DNA of 64,000 bases from CAYNLK01 sp964398055 (GCA_964398055.1 CAYNLK010000001.1:62001-126000), one strand, 5' to 3'. Counted from the stretch's first letter, positions 50,662 through 60,357 are shown. Numbers and translations: made by a program. Notes: generated from the letters alone by a model not told the origin.

Positions 50662-53600
50662 TTAATTCTTGAAGATGAGCGGCAAATAGATTGACCCCAC
50701 CTTGAAGGCGGCGCGGGCCGTTAGCCTGACCGGATCGCCATAGCCGTCGGTGGCGTAGGCGACATTATCAATGCCGTACCCGGCGCGATAGCTGATGACG
50801 GCCCGATAGGTCAGCGTGGCCACCCCACCGCGGGTCAGGGGCGTCGTCCAGGTCAGCGTCTTCGCTCCGGCCTCCACGTTGCCCTGGCTGGCCCCATCCA
50901 CGGTGAGCAGTTCAAGTGGATGGGGCAGGCTGTTCGTCGTTGTCACCGCCGGCGCATCCACCAGCCCGTCATTCCTCAGAACAATCGTATAAGTCAAGAT
51001 ATCGCCGGCCTCAACGTCCTGCGCCGGTGTTACCCTCATCCTTGAGCTGCTCAAATTCGGGAAGTTGACCTGAACGACGGCGATTCGGTCGAAGTGGATG
51101 TTGTGCTCCGGATAGGCCAGCCAACTGGTCTGCTCAACCAGCGTACCGATGGGCAGAGGGTCGGCAATTGTGGCGCTGTAGGTGAAGACCCTGGCCTCAT
51201 TTTGAGCCAGCGGGCCAGACCAGCGCAGCTCGTCCCCGACCAGCGTCAAAGCCGGCGAGAACGTTTCCCAACTCAGCTCAGTCGGGCGGGTGGCGGTGAA
51301 GTAGGCCGTGGCCAGATCGTCCCAGCCATCGTTGATCAGGGTGGCCGTGTAAACCACCGTCTCCCCGGCCAGCGCGGCCGAGATGCTGGGCGTCACCGTT
51401 GAGCGGCCCAGCCAGCTCAGCCAACCCACGGCGCGCTGCATCAGCCGGTTGCGGTCGGCCGGAGCCAGCAGCTCAAAGCCGTAGGCCATAAAATTCGTGC
51501 GCCAATTCCGCCCGGTTGGGCCGACGCCGGCCTGGGTGAGGGCATTGGGCTGGTCGGCCTGGCCCCGGCTGGCGATCTGAGCCGTGGCCGTTGGCGTTAA
51601 CGCATCCGTCCAATTGTTGTAACCCAGGGGGAAGGTGAGCGGGTACGGCCCTAGCCGGTGGCCGACCGGGCTGCCCGGCTCGCCGATGGTCAGGGTGCTG
51701 CTAAAATCTTCGATGTGGCCGAGCACACCCAGATAATTCCGGGCAAAGGGGCCGGGTTGCCGGTTCGGCTGGTTGTAGAGGTAATCCTGGCTGCTAAACA
51801 ACAGCCGGCCGCCGCCGTCCAGGTAAGCGGCCAGGCGATTCTCTTCCTCCAGAGTGAGCGGTTGGAACCAGTCGTAGGCGGTATACCAGACCGTCAGCGG
51901 GTACAGTTGCAGGGTGGCCAGCGGCGGGCTGGGCGGCGACGTCCCCGTCCACGACTTTGGCACCAGCCAGTAATCGTAGGCAACCTGGTTAGCCTCCAGG
52001 CTGGCTTTGTATTCGGCTGCAAAGCTGTACCAGCGGTCATCGTCAACCAGCAGCAGCGGGGCCGGACTCTTGGTGGTGCGCGTTGCGGTTGCCGTGATAG
52101 TTGGATCGGCGGCAGATCGAGCTGTCACAGTCAGGGTATCGGCGCTGTGCCAGGCCGTGGTGTTGACAGTTACGGCCATCGTGATGGTTCGAGTCTGGCA
52201 CGAGCCGAGAACTACGTCGCCGGCCGGCTCAACCCGATAGGGCCAAGCGCTGTTGAAAGCCAGGCGGTAGGTATCCGTAGTTGCGCCGGTGTTGCGCAGC
52301 CGGACGGTGTGTGAGACCACCGCCCCAAAAGCACCGACGCGGGTCTCGCCGGGCGGAGTCAGTTCCAGCCCGGCTGCCGGCGGGGCGGCCTGAAGCCAGT
52401 CCAGAGTTCGCCCCAGCACCTCGCTGCGGTCGCCGCGGCTGTTGATGGCCTCAAAACCAAAGCCCAGGAAAGTGGCCCGGTAGGGGACGCAGCGGTCCAC
52501 CTGCAGGCCGGCCAGGTCATCGGCCGCATACGTCAGCAGGGGCGCGGCAAAATCCGGCTCGCTGATGGCGACCACATCCGGGGTCAACTGGTTATCGGCC
52601 CCGTCCCCGCCGGTCAGAGTCAGGCTGAGGCCGGCCAGCGGTTGGTCGGCCACGCCGGTAACGGTGTCAACCCCGGCGTCATCCCGCAGAAATCTGGCCT
52701 TGAGATAGTTGCGGAAATAAGCCGCCGACCCAAAGAAGGAGCCGCCCCCGTCAAAGTAGGCCACATCCTGGCCGCTTAGTAACAATTTGCCGCCGCCGTC
52801 CAGAAAATCTGCCAGGGCCTCGTCTGCGCCAATGTAACCGGGCGAGTCGAGCGGGGCGGACCAGATGACGATATCATATCTAGCCAGGTCGGCTGCGGTC
52901 GGGATATCGTTGGGGCTGCTGAAGGGGGCGCTGATCGACCAGGTGTCGTAGGGGTATAGCAAATCAGCCAGGGCCTGCTGGTAATAACCAATCTGGCTCT
53001 CCTGATACCAGCGGCCGCTATCAACCAGCAGGATGGCCGGGGCCGGCGCCAGCCAGAAATTCTGGGTAACGGTTTCCCCTTCGTGGATGGTGATGTTGGC
53101 GGCTTTGGCCACGCGGTGGGCCGGCGCGGTTACGGTGACTGTGTAAACGCCGATGGGTAAGCCCAGGTTGTAGTTGCCGTTTGGCCCGGACAGGGTGCTG
53201 GCCGGCGCGCCATCGATGGTAATGGTCGCCATCAACGGGTTGTTGCTGCCCGTTTCCCGCACCGTCCCCTGGAGGGTCCCGACCGGTTTGGGTTGTAAGG
53301 CAAAATCCTGGCTGGTGGCCGCGCCGGTGATGACCGCCAGGTTAAAAACTGTGGCGGATTCAAAGCCAAAGGCCGACGCGGTGGCGTCGTAAGCGCCGGC
53401 GGCCAGCCCCTGGAGGTAGTTACCGGCGGCGTTGGTAGCGACGTTGAGGGTCGTCTCCGGGCTGCTGCGCCGGGTAATTTGGACGGCAGCGTTGCTGATG
53501 GCGGCGCCGTTGCCGGCCCGGGTTACCCGCCCTTGCAGCGTGCCCACCGGCGCGACCGCCATGACCGCGTTGTAGGCGTCGATACGACCCCAGCCGTAAT

Positions 53601-55101
53601 CGTTGTTGGGGATGGGACTACCGAGCGGCACGGCGGTGGAGGTCATCACCCGGGTAATGTTGCTCAAATTATTAGACAAAGCCGGCGACGCCTGTAACAG
53701 CAGCGCGGCCAGCCCCGCGGCGTGCGGCGCGGCCATCGAGGTGCCCTGGTAGGTGGCGTAGCTGCCGCCGGGGATGGTCGAACGGACATCTTTGCCCGGG
53801 GCGGTCACTTCCGGCTTGATTTTGCCCCACGGCGATGGGCCGCGGCTGGAGAAAAGGGCAATTTCGTCGTCAATGGTGGTGGCGCCCACGGCAAAAGCGT
53901 TGTTGTAACTGCCCGGCGAGCCGACTGTGCCGGCCGCAGGGCCGTTGTTGCCGGCGGAAAAGATCGGCAGAATACCGGCGCTTAACAGGGCGGTCACATC
54001 GGCCTCAAATTCGGTGCTGGCCCCAAAATCGCTGCCCCAGGAGTTGTTGACGATGTGGGGGGCCAGGGCCGGGTTGCCGTTGGGGGCCAAAACCCATTGG
54101 AACGCGGCGTGCAGCCAGCTATTCAGACCCCCGCCGCTGCTATCAAAGGCTCTGACCGCAATCCACTGCGCCCCCGGGGCCACGCCCAGCCCAAAATCGC
54201 CGACCATCGTGCCCATGGTGTGGGTGCCGTGGCCATAGCTGTCAACCGGGTAGGCGGCCCCCAGCCCGGTGGCGTCGTGCCAGTTGCCCAGGTGTAGCGG
54301 CAGGTGACCGGGTCCGGTGTAGCCGCGATATTTGCGCTGCAGAGCCGGATGCAGCCAGTCAACCCCGGAATCGATATTGGCTACCACCACGCCGCGGCCA
54401 TCGATGCCCAAGGCCGTCTGGACCAGATCCGCCCTGATTTTGGCGATGCCCCATTCGGGTTGGGGAGTTGTGAATTGTGAATTGTGAATGATGAATTGTG
54501 AATTAGAGATTGATAACTGATCATTGAGCTTGATTTCTTTGTCTAGCCGGATGAGTTCGACGTCGGGGCGGGCGGCCAGGGCCAGCAGCATGGCCAGGTT
54601 ACCTTTGGCCGCCACCGCGTTGACAATCCAGAGCGGCCGGATATCGGCGGCGGCGATGCTCTGGCCACTGAGGGCGCCGGGCGGCGGGGTGAGCAGCGTT
54701 TGGAGCAGGCCGGCTTGGCTCTGGTGGGCGGTCTGTTGCAGGGCCGCAACAATGGCAGTCCGCCTGGCCAGCGGGTCAGCTTCAGTTTGAGCCTGGTGGG
54801 TTGAGGCGGCCGTGGTCAGGTCGGTTTTGGCCCGGAGGTAGGCAATAAAAGGGACGGCTTCACTGTCGCCGGTCAACAGCTTTTTGAGGAGTTGAGGCTC
54901 GATCTTGCGCAGCAGCGCGCCATCCAGGGTCTCACCTGAGTCGTCCGGTCCAGGCGGGGCGGGTTCCAGGATGGGTGGTGTTTCTGGTCCCTTCGGCGGC
55001 GTCGATTCTGGCTCCTGGGCCGAGGTCGGCCCGGCCAGCAGCCAGATCGAACCGAATAATAAAAGCGTCGAAATTAACAGGGCCGGCAGTAATCGGCGCA
55101 T
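50662..55101 (-). CDS. Large secreted subtilisin-like (S8) protease with accessory domains
   Basis: 1479 residues from ATG 55101, with GAGAGG upstream. Signal peptide (LLPALLISTLLLFGSIWLLA), a prodomain-like segment, then the S8 domain: Asp244 (VVVANIDSGVDW), His291 (YGHGTHTMGTMVG), Asn in IVNNSWGSD and Ser455 (GTSMAAPHAAGL) are intact. Two carboxypeptidase-regulatory-like domains (about 520-690), two repeats of a hydrolase-like ILLVDSGRWY / LLLVDDDRWY module, and C-terminal DUF11-like beta domains follow. A 63-nt heptamer array adds about 21 residues before the catalytic domain. Probably an extracellular protease anchored or trimmed at the surface. Confidence 0.9.
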   Translation of the reverse strand: MRRLLPALLISTLLLFGSIWLLAGPTSAQEPESTPPKGPETPPILEPAPPGPDDSGETLDGALLRKIEPQLLKKLLTGDSEAVPFIAYLRAKTDLTTAASTHQAQTEADPLARRTAIVAALQQTAHQSQAGLLQTLLTPPPGALSGQSIAAADIRPLWIVNAVAAKGNLAMLLALAARPDVELIRLDKEIKLNDQLSISNSQFIIHNSQFTTPQPEWGIAKIRADLVQTALGIDGRGVVVANIDSGVDWLHPALQRKYRGYTGPGHLPLHLGNWHDATGLGAAYPVDSYGHGTHTMGTMVGDFGLGVAPGAQWIAVRAFDSSGGGLNSWLHAAFQWVLAPNGNPALAPHIVNNSWGSDFGASTEFEADVTALLSAGILPIFSAGNNGPAAGTVGSPGSYNNAFAVGATTIDDEIALFSSRGPSPWGKIKPEVTAPGKDVRSTIPGGSYATYQGTSMAAPHAAGLAALLLQASPALSNNLSNITRVMTSTAVPLGSPIPNNDYGWGRIDAYNAVMAVAPVGTLQGRVTRAGNGAAISNAAVQITRRSSPETTLNVATNAAGNYLQGLAAGAYDATASAFGFESATVFNLAVITGAATSQDFALQPKPVGTLQGTVRETGSNNPLMATITIDGAPASTLSGPNGNYNLGLPIGVYTVTVTAPAHRVAKAANITIHEGETVTQNFWLAPAPAILLVDSGRWYQESQIGYYQQALADLLYPYDTWSISAPFSSPNDIPTAADLARYDIVIWSAPLDSPGYIGADEALADFLDGGGKLLLSGQDVAYFDGGGSFFGSAAYFRNYLKARFLRDDAGVDTVTGVADQPLAGLSLTLTGGDGADNQLTPDVVAISEPDFAAPLLTYAADDLAGLQVDRCVPYRATFLGFGFEAINSRGDRSEVLGRTLDWLQAAPPAAGLELTPPGETRVGAFGAVVSHTVRLRNTGATTDTYRLAFNSAWPYRVEPAGDVVLGSCQTRTITMAVTVNTTAWHSADTLTVTARSAADPTITATATRTTKSPAPLLLVDDDRWYSFAAEYKASLEANQVAYDYWLVPKSWTGTSPPSPPLATLQLYPLTVWYTAYDWFQPLTLEEENRLAAYLDGGGRLLFSSQDYLYNQPNRQPGPFARNYLGVLGHIEDFSSTLTIGEPGSPVGHRLGPYPLTFPLGYNNWTDALTPTATAQIASRGQADQPNALTQAGVGPTGRNWRTNFMAYGFELLAPADRNRLMQRAVGWLSWLGRSTVTPSISAALAGETVVYTATLINDGWDDLATAYFTATRPTELSWETFSPALTLVGDELRWSGPLAQNEARVFTYSATIADPLPIGTLVEQTSWLAYPEHNIHFDRIAVVQVNFPNLSSSRMRVTPAQDVEAGDILTYTIVLRNDGLVDAPAVTTTNSLPHPLELLTVDGASQGNVEAGAKTLTWTTPLTRGGVATLTYRAVISYRAGYGIDNVAYATDGYGDPVRLTARAAFKVGSIYLPLIFKN
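54468..54530. repeat. In-frame heptanucleotide array in the S8 protease gene (unit TTGTGAA)
   Basis: Nine 7-bp units (TTGTGAA four times, TGATGAA, TTAGAGA, TTGATAA, CTGATCA, TTGAGCT) total 63 nt and encode a 21-residue insert rich in Ser/Asn/Gln/Phe in the S8 protein, about residues 191-212. Confidence 0.85.
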
Positions 55102-55146
55102 TGGTTCCACCTCTCCCACAACCGCCGGTGCGCGGCGTTTGATTCT

Positions 55147-55202
55147 CGTTGCGAAACTCAGTTCCGCAACGCAGGTGGGTGTCCGGACTCAGTTTGGACA
55201 CC
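55147..55202. repeat. ACTCAGTT-loop hairpins, copies 2 and 3
   Basis: CGTTGCGAAACT/AGTTCCGCAACG (55147-55171) and GGTGTCCGGACT/AGTTTGGACACC (55178-55202). Both share the loop core of the hairpin at 43571 while the stems differ, and changes in the stems are largely compensated (including G-T pairs). Confidence 0.78.
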
Positions 55203-55229
55203 AGCCACCCGTTGTGATTTGAATATGTT

Positions 55230-56831
55230 TCATTCCTGAAGCCGGGTGGTGGGGAGGGTAAGCAGCGGCCGGCCTTGTAAGGCTGACCGAACTGCCTGCC
55301 GGTCGTCCCACGGGTATTCGATCTGGCCGAAACACATGCTTTGCTCGTGTCCCTTGCCCAAAACAATGACCACATCGCCGGGTTGGGCCAACTGAACGGC
55401 TCGAAAAATGGCCCGGCCCCGGTCGGGAATCCGTTCGAAGCCGGTTCCCTCGGCCGCGCCCGCGGCCAGCATGGCTTGGGCGGTCTCCTCGATAATTGCC
55501 GCCAGCGCTTCGGTGCGGGGGTCCTCGGCGGTGATGATGGTCAAGTCGGCCAATTCCGCGGCGATCTGGCCCATCATCGCCCGCTTCTCCCGATCCCGTA
55601 GACCGGCGCAGCCAAAGACAGCGATAACCCGGCCCGGAGTCAAAGTGCGGGCCACGGCCAGGGAGCGGCGCAGGGCGTTGGGAGTGTGGGCAAAATCGAC
55701 GATGGCCGTAAATGGCTGGCCGGTATCGATCCGCTCCAGCCGGCCGGGAATGCCCGGCAGGGCCTCGATTCCCCGTTGGACTGCTTCTGACGAAAGGTCA
55801 AATAGTTCAATAGCGGCCGTGGCCGCGGCCAGGCAATTGCTCACATTATAATCGCCTACCAGGCTGGTCTGGACCTCGACTTCATACCTGGAGCTGCGGA
55901 TGGTGAAGCAGGTTTTGTCCGGGGTAGATGAGATGGCGTGAGCCGTGACCGTTGCTTCCGGGTGGCCGGCCAGGCTGTAGCCCAGCCAATTGAGCCTGGC
56001 TGCGGCCAGTTTCTCCTTGAGAAAGGTGAAGGAGGAGTCGTCGCAATTCAGGATGGCTGTTTTGGGGAAACCCTTGGGCTTGGCCGTAGCCAGCGACTCA
56101 AACAACTTCGCTTTGGCCGCCCGGTAAGCCGCCAGTGAGCCGTGGAGGTCGAGGTGTTCGTGGGTGATGTTGGTGACGATGGCTATGTCGAAATCGCAGG
56201 CGGTAACGCGATGGTGGGCCAGGCCGTGGGAGGTGACCTCCAGCAGGCAGGTGTCGACCCCTGCCGCGACCATCTGGGCCAGGTACTGCTGCACGTCCGG
56301 GGCATCGGGCGTGGTGGTATGCAGGCCGGTTTCCAGGAGGTTAGGGCCAATCACCGCATTGACAGTGTTGATCATACCGACGGGGATATTGGCGGCGCGC
56401 AGCAGGTGGTAGAGAAAGTTGGTGGTGGTCGTTTTGCCATCGGTGCCGGTAATGCCGACCATGCGCAAGCGTCGCGCCGGAAAATTGTGCCAGGCCGCGG
56501 CCAGATAGGCCAGGGCTTCGCGACCGTCAGGGACGCTCAACCAAACTGGAGATAGGAGATCAGACGCTGCGGGTGGAGATGGGGAGTTTGGTTTATCCTC
56601 TTCAGTAATGATAGCGGCCACGCCCCGGATCAGCGCGTCGGGGATGAAGCGGTGACCATCCACATTGACCCCTTGATACGCCACAAAGAGGCTGCCCGGT
56701 TCCACCTGCCGCGAGTCGGCAGTAATCCTGGTGATATCGATTTGAGCCAGGAACTGGTTAAAGGGCGGCGAGTCTGAAGTGGAGAGCAGCCTGAAACGGG
56801 GCAGCGCGGCTAATAGATGGGCAAGTTTCAT
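55230..56831 (-). CDS. murE: UDP-N-acetylmuramoyl-tripeptide synthetase
   Basis: 533 residues. Mur ligase fold: MVGITGTDGKTTTTNFLYHL (ATP site), TSHGLAHHRV, NITHEHLDLHGS with the metal-binding residues, and GRVIAVFGCAGLRDREKR. The side-chain-selecting motif reads EDPRTE instead of the DNPR of mDAP-adding enzymes or the DDP/DNPA of Lys-adding ones, so the third amino acid cannot be assigned. It adds the third residue of the stem peptide. It follows the kinase gene by 5 nt, so the two-component system and murE are probably one operon. Confidence 0.93.
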   Translation of the reverse strand: MKLAHLLAALPRFRLLSTSDSPPFNQFLAQIDITRITADSRQVEPGSLFVAYQGVNVDGHRFIPDALIRGVAAIITEEDKPNSPSPPAASDLLSPVWLSVPDGREALAYLAAAWHNFPARRLRMVGITGTDGKTTTTNFLYHLLRAANIPVGMINTVNAVIGPNLLETGLHTTTPDAPDVQQYLAQMVAAGVDTCLLEVTSHGLAHHRVTACDFDIAIVTNITHEHLDLHGSLAAYRAAKAKLFESLATAKPKGFPKTAILNCDDSSFTFLKEKLAAARLNWLGYSLAGHPEATVTAHAISSTPDKTCFTIRSSRYEVEVQTSLVGDYNVSNCLAAATAAIELFDLSSEAVQRGIEALPGIPGRLERIDTGQPFTAIVDFAHTPNALRRSLAVARTLTPGRVIAVFGCAGLRDREKRAMMGQIAAELADLTIITAEDPRTEALAAIIEETAQAMLAAGAAEGTGFERIPDRGRAIFRAVQLAQPGDVVIVLGKGHEQSMCFGQIEYPWDDRQAVRSALQGRPLLTLPTTRLQE

Positions 56832-56836
56832 GGGGG

Positions 56837-58300
56837 TTACCGGGATATCGGCTGCGTGGGGATTGGCTTCGTTTTGGGCGCGGCAAATTGGCCCGGTTTA
56901 AGCGTATGGCTGGCGTTGGGGTCGGGCCTGGTGGGCAGCCAGAGCGTAAATTCAGAACCCTGGCCCAACTCACTCTTGACCGTGATTTCCCCGCCGTGAG
57001 CCTGGGCAATCCATTGGGCAATCGACAACCCCAGGCCGGTACCCTTCTGGTTGGCCTCGTTGGCCTGGTAGAATCTTTCAAAGATATGGGGTAGGGCCGC
57101 GGGTGCAATGCCGCGGCCGGTATCCGCCACGATAATCCGAACCCACTCCGGCTCGCGGTAGAGTGAGAGAGTTACATTGCCGCCCGAGGGAGTATGTTTA
57201 AGCGCATTGGTTACCAGATTGATCAGCAGCTGCTTGAGCCGGTCTGGGTCGCCCTGCACCAGGGCCTGATCTTCGTGGCCGAGCTGCAGGTTGACGCCAT
57301 TGGCAATGACCCGGGCCTGGCGGAAAACGTCGAGGATAATTGTGTCCAGTTCGACCGGTTCCATCCGCAAACTCATGCCGGCGTCGGCCTGAGAGAGCAG
57401 CAGCAAGTCGGCCACAATGCGGGACATGCGGTCCAACTCGCCATCGATGACGGCCAGGGCCTCGAACAGCTCAGCTTCGCTGCAAGCCGCGCCCCGGCGC
57501 AGCAGGTCGACATTGCCGCGAATGGCGGTTAGCGGGGTGCGCAGCTCGTGGGAAACGTCGGCGCTGAGGCGGACTTGGGCCTGAAAGAAGTTGTCTAGCC
57601 GCTCCAACATATCGTTGATCGTTACCGTAAGCCGTTCAATTTCATCGTTGGTGTTGGAGGTCGGCAGCCGCTCCTTCAGGTCCTGGGCGCTCACAATTTG
57701 GGCGGCGGTTTGGGTGATTTTTTCGATGGGACGTAGGGCGGTCCAGGCCAGGAACGCGCCGACCATGGCGGCCAGAATCAGGGCGACAACCGTGCCGCTC
57801 AGGAGGAAAAGTAACACCTGGTGGAGAGTGTTTTCTACATCGGTCAGCGATTGGCCAACCTGCACCGCTCCGACCACCTGGTCTCTGAAGAATATCGGCG
57901 TGCTGTAAATTCTAACCGGACTGTCGCCGACCCTGACGGTTTTAATGGTCGATTCTCCCTGCAAATTGGCGGCTAAGATGTCCGGGTCAGGTGGAAAGCG
58001 TTGCGTACCCAGGTTATCGGCGGCGCTAACGATACTGCCATCAACGCGCACCACCTGGATAAAGGTTGAAGGCGAAGAGAATACGTTGGCCTGCGGTACG
58101 AACACTTCGCCCGTCTCTAAATTGACCACAGCCTGGGCTTCAATCCCGGCCATAACTTGTTGGGCGCGGTCTTCCAGGTTACCGTCGATCTGGGCATGCA
58201 GGGAGAATTTCAACACCAGGTAGAGCAAGGCGCTAAAGGTGATGAGGATGATCCCCAGTAAAAACGTGTACCACAGGGTTAAATGAATGCGAATAGGCAT
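56837..58300 (-). CDS. Two-component sensor histidine kinase, HAMP type
   Basis: 487 residues from ATG 58300. TM1 (LWYTFLLGIILITFSALLYL), extracellular segment of about 120 residues, TM2 (LFLLSGTVVALILAAMVGAF), HAMP (ALRPIEKITQTAAQIVSAQD), HisKA VSHELRTPLTAIRGN, HATPase_c with NLVTNALKHTPSGG, ADTGRGIAP and GTGLGLSIAQW. All kinase motifs are intact. It follows the OmpR-type regulator across a heptamer spacer and precedes murE by 5 nt. Confidence 0.92.
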   Translation of the reverse strand: MPIRIHLTLWYTFLLGIILITFSALLYLVLKFSLHAQIDGNLEDRAQQVMAGIEAQAVVNLETGEVFVPQANVFSSPSTFIQVVRVDGSIVSAADNLGTQRFPPDPDILAANLQGESTIKTVRVGDSPVRIYSTPIFFRDQVVGAVQVGQSLTDVENTLHQVLLFLLSGTVVALILAAMVGAFLAWTALRPIEKITQTAAQIVSAQDLKERLPTSNTNDEIERLTVTINDMLERLDNFFQAQVRLSADVSHELRTPLTAIRGNVDLLRRGAACSEAELFEALAVIDGELDRMSRIVADLLLLSQADAGMSLRMEPVELDTIILDVFRQARVIANGVNLQLGHEDQALVQGDPDRLKQLLINLVTNALKHTPSGGNVTLSLYREPEWVRIIVADTGRGIAPAALPHIFERFYQANEANQKGTGLGLSIAQWIAQAHGGEITVKSELGQGSEFTLWLPTRPDPNASHTLKPGQFAAPKTKPIPTQPISR

Positions 58301-58302
58301 AA

Positions 58303-58379
58303 CAATGAACAATTATCAATGAACAATTATCAATGAACAATTATCAATGAACAATGAAATTACTCATTACTCATTGTTC
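58303..58379. repeat. Heptanucleotide tandem repeat (units CAATGAA and CAATTAT, then ATTACTC)
   Basis: Eleven 7-bp units in register, CAATGAA/CAATTAT alternating, then ATTACTC twice and ATTGTTC, between the regulator and kinase genes and 2 nt from the kinase ATG. Confidence 0.9.
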
Positions 58380-58393
58380 ATAGATAATTGGCT

Positions 58394-59077
58394 TTAGGCT
58401 TCTCGCAGGGCGTAGCCCACGCCGCGAATGGTGTGGAGCAGCCGCGGCTCATTGTCTTGCTCCAATTTTGAGCGCAAGTAACGGATATAGACTTCAATAA
58501 TGTTCGACTCGCCGCCAAAGTCGTAACCCCAGATGCGGTTGTAAATTTGATCGCGCGTGAGCACCTGATTGGGATGGCGCATGAAGAGTTCCAGCAGTTC
58601 GTACTCCTTGGCGGTCAGTTCGATGTAGCGGTCACCCCGCTGGGCCATCCGGGTGCTGGGATTGAGGGTCAAATCGGCAAAATGGAGAGGCGCATCCGAC
58701 TCGATGGGGGCTTTGCGCCGGCCCAAGGCGCGAACCCGGGCCAGCAACTCTTCAACGGCAAAAGGTTTAACCAGGTAATCATCGGCGCCGGCTTCCAGGC
58801 CGGCCACCCGATCCGGAATGGCGTCTTTGGCCGTCAACATCAGGATGGGGGTTTGCAGCCCGCCCTCTCTGATTTGACGACACACACTCAGGCCATCGAT
58901 GCCGGGCAACATGATATCCAGAATGATGATGTCGGGTAATTCGCCAAAAGCCAGGTCCAGGCCGGTTTCGCCGTCAAAAGTTTCGACGACGTTGTAGCCT
59001 TCTCGACGTAGACCCCGGCTGATAAAGCCGGCGATTTGCGGTTCGTCTTCAATGAGCAGAATCTTGTCGTTCATCAT
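58394..59077 (-). CDS. OmpR/PhoB-family response regulator
   Basis: 227 residues. Receiver (1-118) with LLIEDEPQ, phosphoacceptor Asp in IIILDIMLPGIDG, Thr in LTAKDA and Lys in LVKPF; winged-helix DNA-binding domain (130-227) with ELTAKEYELLELFMRHPNQV and VYIRYLRSKLEQ. Partner of the kinase at 56837. OmpR-family proteins bind direct repeats spaced 10-11 bp, as found at 42187-42228, but nothing links the two directly. Confidence 0.94.
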   Translation of the reverse strand: MMNDKILLIEDEPQIAGFISRGLRREGYNVVETFDGETGLDLAFGELPDIIILDIMLPGIDGLSVCRQIREGGLQTPILMLTAKDAIPDRVAGLEAGADDYLVKPFAVEELLARVRALGRRKAPIESDAPLHFADLTLNPSTRMAQRGDRYIELTAKEYELLELFMRHPNQVLTRDQIYNRIWGYDFGGESNIIEVYIRYLRSKLEQDNEPRLLHTIRGVGYALREA

Positions 59078-59151
59078 AGTGAGGCTGATTTCCCTCCGTC
59101 TGGCTCAACGGTTTGACACTGGTATGATTATACCAGAGGAGATCAGGGACT

Positions 59152-60357
59152 TCAATTAACTTCCTCCAATTGCCCCAGCGAAACTGAAAACAGTTTGGCC
59201 CGCTGGCGAAAGTCAGCTTCGTAATCCTCCCAGTCGGTGGTGGTCAACAGGGCCTGGCCGGCCTGATCGACCACCTTGATCACCTGCCTGCGCCGTTCGG
59301 CGTCCAGTTCGCTCATCACGTCGTCCAGGAGCAGGACCGGGGTTTCGCCGGTGGTTTGCTGCATCAGCGACACCTCGGCCAGTTTGGTGCTGAGCGCGGC
59401 AGTGCGCTGCTGTCCGCGTGAACCATATAGGGTCATATCGATGCCATCGACCAGAAAGTGAAAGTCGTCCCGGTGCGGGCCAACCAGGGTTATGCCGCGG
59501 TTGATCTCTTCGGCTCGAACCTGGCGGAGGTAGGCCAGAAAAATCTGGCGCACCTCTTTGACCGGCGGCGCAGCCGCGGTATAGGGGGCCAGCTCTTCCA
59601 ACAGCAGCGGCAACTGGTAGTTGGGGCGGGGACGCTGGTGGGGGTCAAAGCTGGGGGCGTAGTGCAGGCGCAGCCCCTCTTTGCCGCCGCTCAACTCGCG
59701 CTGGCGCTGCCGGGCCACCGCGTCCAATTCCAGGATGGTATTGTGGCGCTGAACTACCAGGGTGGCGCCGTCATGGGCCAGTTGTTCATCCCAGTAGAGG
59801 AGCTGGTCGGTATTGCCGTTCCGTTTGAACAGTTCCTTCAGCAAGGCGTTGCGCTGCGTCAAAACCTTGTTATACCGGCTGAGCGCCTCGCAATAAGTGC
59901 GGCTAATCTGGCAGAGGGTGCTGTCCAGGTAGCGGCGTCGAACCGCCGGCGCGCCGGTCACCAGCTCGATGTCTTCCGGCAAGAACATGACCGTGTTCAA
60001 TTTACCGATCACATCCATGGCCCGTTTTTTGGCCCCGTTCAAGCGGACGTCTTTGCGCAGACCATCGCCCTCCTTGACAATGGTGACGGCCAGTTGGAAA
60101 CTTTCGGTTTGGGTGTGAACGGCGGCGACCACACGGGCAAACGGTAGCGGTTCGTGCCTGAAGACGAGCCAGTTAATGAGCTGCTGGTCGGCGCGGGCGT
60201 GGACACTGCGGGTGGTCGACAGGAAATAGATCGATTCCAGCAGGTTGGTTTTGCCGTTGGCATTGTCGCCGCGCAGCAATACCGGCCCCGGCGGCAGGTC
60301 AAGGGTGAGGCGGCTGAAATTGCGATAATTGGTGAGAGACAGTTGGCTTATGTACAT
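59152..60357 (-). CDS. recF: DNA replication/repair protein RecF
   Basis: 401 residues. MYISQLSLTNYRNFS start, Walker A LLRGDNANGKTNLLESIYFL (about 27-46), signature YGSRGQQRTAALSTKLAEV and Walker B VLLLDDVMSELDAERR. ABC-type ATPase that loads RecA at gaps. The gene stands alone without dnaN. Confidence 0.94.
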   Translation of the reverse strand: MYISQLSLTNYRNFSRLTLDLPPGPVLLRGDNANGKTNLLESIYFLSTTRSVHARADQQLINWLVFRHEPLPFARVVAAVHTQTESFQLAVTIVKEGDGLRKDVRLNGAKKRAMDVIGKLNTVMFLPEDIELVTGAPAVRRRYLDSTLCQISRTYCEALSRYNKVLTQRNALLKELFKRNGNTDQLLYWDEQLAHDGATLVVQRHNTILELDAVARQRQRELSGGKEGLRLHYAPSFDPHQRPRPNYQLPLLLEELAPYTAAAPPVKEVRQIFLAYLRQVRAEEINRGITLVGPHRDDFHFLVDGIDMTLYGSRGQQRTAALSTKLAEVSLMQQTTGETPVLLLDDVMSELDAERRRQVIKVVDQAGQALLTTTDWEDYEADFRQRAKLFSVSLGQLEEVN

